From Collimonas rhizosphaerae (GTDB lineage: Bacteria > Pseudomonadota > Gammaproteobacteria > Burkholderiales > Burkholderiaceae_D), in assembly GCF_038896935.1 (NCBI RefSeq), contig NZ_JBANDC010000002.1, positions 310,001-374,000 on the forward strand: a stretch of 64,000 nt of DNA, written 5' to 3'. This document shows positions 58,500 to 64,000 of this stretch, in pieces; the first letter of the stretch is position 1, and each line of letters begins with the position of its first letter. The notes under the pieces were generated by a model. It saw nothing but the letters and a program-made list of their open reading frames with translations, made no database searches and was not told where the DNA came from. The translations under genes were made by a program, and so were the position numbers.

Positions 58500-59627
58500 A
58501 TGAAAAAAACGCTACTTGCGCTGGCAGTTCTGGGGACATGCGCCAACGCCGCATTTGCGCAAACCAATGTCACGATCTATGGCCTGATCGACGCCACCAT
58601 CAGCACCGTCAACCATGCCGACAAGAATGGCGACCGCCTGACCGGCATCCCGGTCGCCTGGTTCAGCGGCAACCGCATCGGCTTCCGCGGCGCCGAGGAT
58701 CTCGGCGGCGGCCTCAAGGCCATTTTCAAGCTGGAAGCAGAGTTCGTGGTCGGCACCGGTGAAATGGACACGCCGGGCGTACTGTTCAACCGCGATGCCT
58801 GGGTCGGTTTGCAAGACAACACTTTCGGCCAAGTCGTTCTGGGCCGCCAAAATACTCTGGCACGTGATTTCTCCCAGGTCTATGGCGACGCCTACGGCTC
58901 CAAGCTCGGCCTGGAAGAAGGCGGCTACACCAACAACAACAACTTCAAGCAACTGATTTTCTACTCCGGCAGCGCCACCGGCACACGCTACGACAATGGC
59001 GTTACCTGGAAGAAAGTATTCAGTAACGGCGTGGTGGCCGGCCTTGGCTACCAGTTCGGCGAGACCGCCGGCCAGTTCGCGCGCAACACCACCAAATCCG
59101 CGGCGATCGGCTACAACGGCTCTAACTTTATCGTTTCCGGCTTCATCAACCAGGCCGACGTCGGCAACGGAATCGACAGCAGTCTCGAAAAGCACAAGTC
59201 CTATTCGGTCGGCGGCAGCTACATTTTCGACCTGGTGCGCCTGAACGCAGGTTACTTCCACTACACGGCAGAGCAAGGGGCGCTGGGCAAGCGCAAGGAC
59301 GACGCGTACACTGTATCGGCCAAGTTCACGCCGCAGGGTTCGTTCGACTATGAACTCGGCTATCAGGTAATGAAAGCTGAAAATGCAGCTTACAATGCGG
59401 CCGGCACCAGCACCTTGAATGCCTACGCAGACGCCAGCGGTTCGACTGCAACCGGCAGCGGCAAGAAGAAAACGCTGTACGCCTCGACCTTCTACCACCT
59501 GTCGAAGCGCACCGAGCTGTATCTCGCCGCGGATTACATGAAACTTGACGGCGGCTATCTCGTAGGATCAGCCAACGGCTTCAAGAACCAGACCGAATTC
59601 GCAGTCGGCATGCGTACCCGCTTCTGA
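58500..59627 (+). CDS. Gram-negative porin (Burkholderia/Neisseria type)
   Basis: 375 residues. A signal peptide (KKTLLALAVLGTCANAAFA) is followed by the first strand NVTIYGLIDATISTVN, then SGNRIGFRGAEDLGGGLKAIFKLEAEF and the PEFVR-like constriction elements. Repeated amphipathic strands run to the C-terminal FAVGMRTRF, which ends in the Phe used for outer-membrane assembly. It would be a trimeric general diffusion porin. It stands 198 bases after the TctE-like kinase and has its own leader hairpin and terminator. Confidence 0.95.
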   Translation: MKKTLLALAVLGTCANAAFAQTNVTIYGLIDATISTVNHADKNGDRLTGIPVAWFSGNRIGFRGAEDLGGGLKAIFKLEAEFVVGTGEMDTPGVLFNRDAWVGLQDNTFGQVVLGRQNTLARDFSQVYGDAYGSKLGLEEGGYTNNNNFKQLIFYSGSATGTRYDNGVTWKKVFSNGVVAGLGYQFGETAGQFARNTTKSAAIGYNGSNFIVSGFINQADVGNGIDSSLEKHKSYSVGGSYIFDLVRLNAGYFHYTAEQGALGKRKDDAYTVSAKFTPQGSFDYELGYQVMKAENAAYNAAGTSTLNAYADASGSTATGSGKKKTLYASTFYHLSKRTELYLAADYMKLDGGYLVGSANGFKNQTEFAVGMRTRF

Positions 59628-59647
59628 TTTTTTATCCCGCAGCAAGC

Positions 59648-59684
59648 AAGGCCGGCCATGACTAACGTCAGCGCCGGCTTTTTT
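59648..59684 (+). terminator. Rho-independent terminator of the porin gene
   Basis: GCCGGC (59651-59656) pairs with GCCGGC (59673-59678), the loop contains a short GAC/GTC pair, and six T residues follow. Confidence 0.8.
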
Positions 59685-59805
59685 CATGGCGCACGGCCGG
59701 CCGCGGCGCCCATCCCGCTTCTCCTCAGTAATAGCTAAGTCTCCGCAACTATCCTGCTTCCACCTGTCCGATACGGCGTTTAGCCTCACTTTGCCAAAGG
59801 CCCCC

Positions 59806-60402
59806 ATGGAAGAACTGAATCACTCGCTGTTTCTGCTGATCAATGCCAGCCCCCATCCCTCGCCGATCTTGCTGAACGCCGCCATGCTATGCGCCGAATG
59901 GCTGATTTTCCTGGTCCCGGCCATCCTGCTGTCAGGCTGGCTGCGCGGCGGCGAACAGACGCGCAAGCTGATGCTGGAAGCCGCCGCCTGCGGCGTCCTC
60001 GCGTTATCCGTCAGCATGCTGGTCGGCGCGCTGTGGCCGCATCCGCGCCCGTTCATGATCGGCCTTGGCACGAATTTCCTTGCACATGCCGCCGATTCTT
60101 CGTTCCCCAGCGACCACCTGACTTTGCAGTGGTCCGTGGCTTTCAGTTTCCTGCGGCATCGCCAGCTGCGCACGCTGGGACTGGCCTTAAGCCTGCTCGG
60201 CCTGCCCATGGCGTGGGCCCGCATCTACCTCGGCGTCCACTTCCCGCTGGACATGCTGGGCGCCGCCCTGGTCGCCGCGCTCAGCGCGGGACTCTGCTTT
60301 AGCGGCGCAAAATGGTTTATCGGGCCGCTGTTCCGAGCCGCTTCCCTCATTCACCAACGCCTGTTCGCGCCGCTGATCCGGCGCGGCTGGATATTGAAAT
60401 AG
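59806..60402 (+). CDS. PAP2-family phosphatase (undecaprenyl-diphosphatase BcrC-like)
   Basis: 198 residues, about five membrane helices. The PAP2 phosphatase motifs are LWPHPRPFMIGLG, ADSSFPSDHLTL and ARIYLGVHFPLDMLGA, with the expected Arg, Ser-His and Arg-His pairs. MEELNHSLFLLINASPHPSP is typical of BcrC. It would dephosphorylate undecaprenyl pyrophosphate at the periplasmic face to recycle the lipid carrier of cell-wall synthesis. It is 57 bases upstream of a two-component pair on the same strand, so the three may be one transcript. Confidence 0.9.
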   Translation: MEELNHSLFLLINASPHPSPILLNAAMLCAEWLIFLVPAILLSGWLRGGEQTRKLMLEAAACGVLALSVSMLVGALWPHPRPFMIGLGTNFLAHAADSSFPSDHLTLQWSVAFSFLRHRQLRTLGLALSLLGLPMAWARIYLGVHFPLDMLGAALVAALSAGLCFSGAKWFIGPLFRAASLIHQRLFAPLIRRGWILK

Positions 60403-60459
60403 GCGGCGTGCAAGGTAGAATCAGCGACAAAGGCAACCTGGCGCATGGAGAGGCACGCA

Positions 60460-61122
60460 ATGAGAGTACTGCTGGTGGAAGACGACCGCATGATCGGCGA
60501 CGCAGTGCAGACGGCATTGCGCGACGCCAGCCATGCAGTCGACTGGGTGCATGACGGCGCGGCTGCCCTGAGCGCCGCGTCCGGCCAAAGCTACGATGTG
60601 ATGCTGCTCGACCTCGGCCTGCCGCGCCAGGACGGCTTCGCCGTGCTGCGCCAGCTGCGGCAGCAGGGCAGCGCGCTGCCCTTGCTGATCGTGACCGCGC
60701 GCGACGCTGTCGAAGACCGCATCGGCGGCCTCGACCTCGGCGCCGACGATTACCTGGTCAAGCCGTTCGAGATGGGCGAGCTGCTGGCGCGCATGCGCGC
60801 GGTGGTAAGGCGCAAGGCCGGCAACGCCAATCCGGTGATGAGCAACGGCTCCCTGTTCCTCGACCCCAGCACGCGCGAAGTAACCGCTGACGGTGTCGCA
60901 ACCCGCCTGTCAGCGCGCGAATTTTCCCTGCTTCATGCACTGCTGCTGAGACCGGGAGCGATCCTGTCGCGCCAGGAACTGGAAGACCGCATCTATGGCT
61001 GGAATGAAGAAGTCGAAAGCAATGCGGTGGAATTCCTGATTCATTCGATCCGTAAAAAACTGGGCGCGGCGTCAATCAAAAATGTCAGGGGACTGGGATG
61101 GATGGTTTCCAAGCAAGACTAA
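60460..61122 (+). CDS. Response regulator, OmpR family (QseB/PmrA-like)
   Basis: 220 residues from ATG 60460, 5-7 bases after GGAGAGG; an upstream ATG at 60445 adds MERHA and lacks a ribosome site. The receiver is MRVLLVEDDRMIGDAVQTAL with Asp in VMLLDLGLPRQDG and Lys in YLVKPFEMGELLARMRA. The winged helix has LSAREFSLLHALLLRPGAILSRQELED and VEFLIHSIRKKLG. The RQDGFxVL / KPFEMGELLAR pattern is that of the QseB/PmrA group, which often controls envelope modification. It overlaps the kinase start by 25 bases. Confidence 0.91.
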   Translation: MRVLLVEDDRMIGDAVQTALRDASHAVDWVHDGAAALSAASGQSYDVMLLDLGLPRQDGFAVLRQLRQQGSALPLLIVTARDAVEDRIGGLDLGADDYLVKPFEMGELLARMRAVVRRKAGNANPVMSNGSLFLDPSTREVTADGVATRLSAREFSLLHALLLRPGAILSRQELEDRIYGWNEEVESNAVEFLIHSIRKKLGAASIKNVRGLGWMVSKQD

Positions 61123-62438
61123 GCCGTTCGTTGCAGTTCCGGCTATCGCTGTGGCTGTCCCTGGTGATCCTGGCGATGGCGGTGCCGGCCGGCGTGTTTT
61201 CCTTTTATTCTGCTTACCATGAAGCCAACGACCTGCAGGATGACCAGCTGCGCCAGGTAGCGGCGCTGGTGCTTAGCCGCGACCTGCCGCCGGCCACGCC
61301 GGACCGCCATGCGATTGGAAAAATGAAGGACGAGGAATCGAAAGTCATCGTCCAGGTCCTGGCGCCGGCCGCGCCAGCCAAAGGTGACGATGATGCGCTG
61401 CGACTGCCCGCCGATCTGCGCGACGGCATACAGACATTCAAGGCGGGCCGTGTGCATTGGCGTCTGTTCGTACAGACGACGCCTTCCGGCCAGCGCCTGG
61501 CGGTAGGCCAGCAGACCGCGGTGCGCGACGAAATCGCGCGCGACAGCGGCCTGCGCACCATGATGCCGTTCATGGTCCTGATCCCGGTACTGATCGCCTT
61601 GGTCAGTTTCCTGGTGCGTCGCATGCTGCGGCCGATCGCCCTGCTGTCGCAGGAAGTCGACCGCCGCGACGACCAGGACATGCGTCCGCTCGCCGAGCAG
61701 CAGGTGGCCGATGAAATCCGGCCGCTGATTGGCTCGATCAATCGCCTGCTGCGGCGGGTCGCCGACAACATGGATGCCCAGCGGCGCTTCCTGGCCGACG
61801 CTGCCCATGAATTGCGCTCGCCGCTGACGGCGTTGTCGCTGCAGGCGGAAAACCTGGCCGCAACCGATCTTTCGCCGGCCTCGACAGCGCGCCTGCTGCC
61901 GTTGCGGCAAGGTCTCAATCGCAGCAAGGCCTTGCTGGAACAGCTGCTGACGCTGGCGCGTTCGCAAAATACCGGCGCGCCCCAGCTCGCCCGGGTTTCC
62001 CTGCAAGCCGTGCTGCGGCGCGTGATGGAGGATAGCCTGCCGCTGGCGCAAGCCAGGCAGGTCGATATCGGCATCGAAGCGGATACCGAGATCACGCTGG
62101 CGGCGCAGGAAGTCGATATCGTCGCCCTGGTGCGCAACCTGATCGACAACGCCATCCGCTATACGCCCCAAGGCGGCAGCGTAGAGCTGCGCGCCGGCAT
62201 GCAGCCCGGCCTGGTATCGATCGAAGTGGAAGACAGCGGTCCGGGGATTGAAGAAGCTGAACGCGAGCGGGTATTCGACCCCTTTTACCGGGTGCTGGGC
62301 AGCGGCCAGGACGGCTCAGGCCTGGGACTGTCGATCGTCAAGTCGATCGTGGCCAGGCTGCATGGCAGGATCGAGCTGCAGCATGCCCGCGGCACGGCAC
62401 CTTACGGACTAAAGGTGGTTATCCACATTCCGGTCTGA
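61098..62438 (+). CDS. Sensor histidine kinase (QseC-like)
   Basis: 446 residues. There are two membrane helices (about 13-33 and 155-175) around a sensor of about 120 residues, then HAMP (RRMLRPIALLSQEVDRRDDQDM). The H-box is FLADAAHELRSPLTALSLQ, the N-box VRNLIDNAIRYTPQGGS and the G-box GSGLGLSIVKSIVARLHGR. HELRSPL with LSLQAENL is the QseC/PmrB style. The partner is the overlapping regulator, and the PAP2 phosphatase upstream suggests an envelope-related signal. Confidence 0.91.
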   Translation: MDGFQARLSRSLQFRLSLWLSLVILAMAVPAGVFSFYSAYHEANDLQDDQLRQVAALVLSRDLPPATPDRHAIGKMKDEESKVIVQVLAPAAPAKGDDDALRLPADLRDGIQTFKAGRVHWRLFVQTTPSGQRLAVGQQTAVRDEIARDSGLRTMMPFMVLIPVLIALVSFLVRRMLRPIALLSQEVDRRDDQDMRPLAEQQVADEIRPLIGSINRLLRRVADNMDAQRRFLADAAHELRSPLTALSLQAENLAATDLSPASTARLLPLRQGLNRSKALLEQLLTLARSQNTGAPQLARVSLQAVLRRVMEDSLPLAQARQVDIGIEADTEITLAAQEVDIVALVRNLIDNAIRYTPQGGSVELRAGMQPGLVSIEVEDSGPGIEEAERERVFDPFYRVLGSGQDGSGLGLSIVKSIVARLHGRIELQHARGTAPYGLKVVIHIPV

Positions 62439-62444
62439 AGCTGT

Positions 62445-63665
62445 TCAGATCACGCCTTGCTGCCGCAACTGTGCGATCTGCTCGGCGCTCCGGCCAATGG
62501 TGGCCAGCACTTCCGCCGTATGCTGCCCCAGCTCCGGCCCCACCCAGTTAGTCTGGCCCGGTGTCGCCGACAGCTTAGGCACGATGCCCGGCAAATCTAT
62601 CGGCTGGCCGTCCGGCAGCACATGCCGCTGGATCATGTCGCGCGCGCGGAAATGCGGGTCCTGGTGGATATCGGCCGCGGTATAGACTTTGCTGCTCGGT
62701 ACTTCCGCCTGTTCCAGCACCTGCAGCACATGCTCCAGGCCATGCCGCGAGGTCCATTCCGTGATGGCGGCATCAAGCATGTCGTTATGCTGCGCCCGGC
62801 CGTCGTTGCGCGCCAGGCGCGGATCTTCCGCCAGGTCGCTGCGGCCGATGGCGTGCATCAGGCGCTTGAAGATGCTGTCGCCGTTGCCGGCAATGATCAC
62901 ATAGTGTTCGCCGCGGGCATCGCTCAGGCAGGGATAAGTGCTGGACGGTGAAATGCCCGGAAAACTGGCGCCGGTACGCTCGCGCACGAAACCGAACTCG
63001 GCATATTCCGGAATCAGGCTTTCCATCACGCCGAACACCGCTTCGTACAGAGCGATGTCGATGAACTGCCCAGTACCGCCGTTCGCTTTCAGATGGTGCA
63101 TGGCCAGCAAGGCGCCGATCACGCCATACAGCGACGCCAGCGTATCGCCGATGCTGACGCCGACCCGCACCGGCGGCCGGTCGGGATAACCGGCCAGGTT
63201 GCGCAGACCGCCCATCGATTCGGCAATCGCCGCAAACCCGGGCCGCGCATGATAAGGGCCGTCCTGGCCGTAACCGGATACACGCACCATGATCAGCTTC
63301 GGATTGATCTTCGACAAATCTTCCCAGCCCAGGCCCCAGCCTTCCAGCGTGCCGGGACGGAAATTCTCGATCACGATATCGGCGTCCTTGACCAGGTCGC
63401 GCACAATCTGCTGGCCCTGCTCCGACTTCAGGTTCAAGGTCACCGACTTCTTGTTGCGGCTTTGCGAATACCACCACAGCGAAGTGCCATTGTGCAGCTT
63501 GCGCCACTTGCGCAAGGGATCGCCGTCGCCCGGCGCTTCGATCTTGATCACTTCGGCGCCAAACTGGCCCAGCAGGCTGGCGGCATAAGGGCCGGCGATC
63601 AAGGTGCCGAGTTCGATCACCTTGACGCCCTGGAGGGAGGATTGCTGTTGTGCGCTTGGCTGCAT
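62445..63665 (-). CDS. CaiB/BaiF family class III CoA-transferase
   Basis: 406 residues from ATG 63665; 52 codons upstream are open but not conserved-looking. Motifs: LQGVKVIELGTLIAGPYAASLLGQFGAEVIKIE, GDPLRKWRKLHNGTSLWW, DADIVIENFRPGTLEGWG and the nucleophile region VRVGVSIGDTLASLYGVIGALLAMH, with the Asp expected to form the acyl anhydride. Unlike the cluster enzyme at 43481 it lacks the GHDxNY racemase motif. It would move CoA between carboxylic acids; the substrate pair is unknown. It is convergent with the QseC-like gene. Confidence 0.9.
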   Translation of the reverse strand: MQPSAQQQSSLQGVKVIELGTLIAGPYAASLLGQFGAEVIKIEAPGDGDPLRKWRKLHNGTSLWWYSQSRNKKSVTLNLKSEQGQQIVRDLVKDADIVIENFRPGTLEGWGLGWEDLSKINPKLIMVRVSGYGQDGPYHARPGFAAIAESMGGLRNLAGYPDRPPVRVGVSIGDTLASLYGVIGALLAMHHLKANGGTGQFIDIALYEAVFGVMESLIPEYAEFGFVRERTGASFPGISPSSTYPCLSDARGEHYVIIAGNGDSIFKRLMHAIGRSDLAEDPRLARNDGRAQHNDMLDAAITEWTSRHGLEHVLQVLEQAEVPSSKVYTAADIHQDPHFRARDMIQRHVLPDGQPIDLPGIVPKLSATPGQTNWVGPELGQHTAEVLATIGRSAEQIAQLRQQGVI

Positions 63666-63899
63666 TTCTTTCACCTGTTTTCTGTCGTCTGTCGATGCGG
63701 AGGATCGGCTGATTATAGAGTAGGTCGCAAGCCGCCCGCCTTGCAGACTGCCGCGCAGGGGCAAGTAAAAATCTCCTGCTGTCCTGCAACAATTCTCCGC
63801 ATTGGCTCTCCTGCATTCCACCCATATAAGCCGCTTTGTATCAAAGAGTTAAAATGATTGATCTTGACGCCAACATTTGCAACCAGAAGTAACTCCTTT

Positions 63900-63928
63900 T
63901 TGCGCTTGCGGCTGTCCGGGATTATGAT
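63900..63928 (+). promoter_or_regulatory. Sigma-70 promoter of the last gene
   Basis: TTGCGC (63900-63905) and TATGAT (63923-63928) are 17 bases apart. The predicted start is about 25 bases before the ATG at 63959. Confidence 0.6.
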
Positions 63929-63958
63929 TAAATCACTGATAAATGCGTGGGACATATC

Positions 63959-64000
63959 ATGAAAAAAATTGCTCTATTGGTACTTGCCGCTGCGGGCCTG
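63959..64000 (+). CDS. Exported protein, N-terminal fragment only
   Basis: ATG 63959 begins MKKIALLVLAAAGL, the start of a typical signal peptide (two Lys and then a hydrophobic run). It continues past the end of the window. A promoter and GTGGGA precede it. Nothing can be said about function. Confidence 0.7.
   Translation, partial: MKKIALLVLAAAGL

Overview
The window is a GC-rich chromosomal segment of a betaproteobacterium. Gene content and order (exbB-exbD-lpxK-trm112-like-kdsB-adk with xseA-sodB nearby; rpmB-rpmG beside radC; purN beside an RsmB-type methyltransferase; Burkholderia-type porin) point to Burkholderiales, most likely Oxalobacteraceae and perhaps Collimonas. The genus is an inference from gene content; no rRNA gene is present. 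Coding is dense, with TTG/GTG starts in several genes (exbB, ugpA, ugpE, the transglycosylase).

Layout. 1-7 kb: the end of an outer-membrane efflux factor, an RND adaptor and permease, and a two-component pair. 7-9 kb: the SRP RNA gene ffs and ubiD. 9-10.3 kb: a membrane-anchored lytic transglycosylase with a long leader. 10.4-14.4 kb: livHMGF, preceded by a promoter, a 25-codon leader ORF and a terminator hairpin that look like an attenuator. 14.7-22.3 kb: ispH, an FKBP isomerase, radC, rpmB-rpmG, a fatty-acid desaturase, an MscS channel, an rRNA methyltransferase and purN. 22.4-24.6 kb: a barstar/barnase-type pair and a patatin phospholipase. 24.7-28.1 kb: a proton-pumping pyrophosphatase carrying a C-terminal OmpA-like domain, then adk. 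28.3-31.4 kb: kdsB, a Trm112-like protein, lpxK, exbD and exbB.

31.5-36.4 kb looks like an accessory insertion between exbB and xseA. Three same-orientation copies of a repeat delimit a LysR/hydrolase module and a TPR-glycosyltransferase module, and a cluster of DnaA-box-like 9-mers sits next to xseA. 36.4-38.5 kb: xseA and sodB. 38.6-46.8 kb: a TetR regulator with an acyl-CoA degradation cluster (thiolase, FadB-type enzyme, SCP2 protein, alpha-methylacyl-CoA racemase, MFE-2-type dehydrogenase, acyl-CoA dehydrogenase). A shared palindrome, GTGTAATnnnnATTAC, lies at both ends of this cluster and suggests one regulon. 47.2-51.4 kb: ugpBAEC for glycerol-3-phosphate uptake, with a recognisable Pho box and -10.

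51.5-64 kb: a penicillin/AHL-acylase family enzyme, a small hypothetical protein, a ferritin-like protein, an amidohydrolase, a TctDE-like two-component pair, a porin with a strong leader hairpin, a PAP2 phosphatase with a QseBC-like pair, a class III CoA-transferase, and the first codons of an exported protein. I saw no tRNA, rRNA, CRISPR array, prophage or transposase gene.
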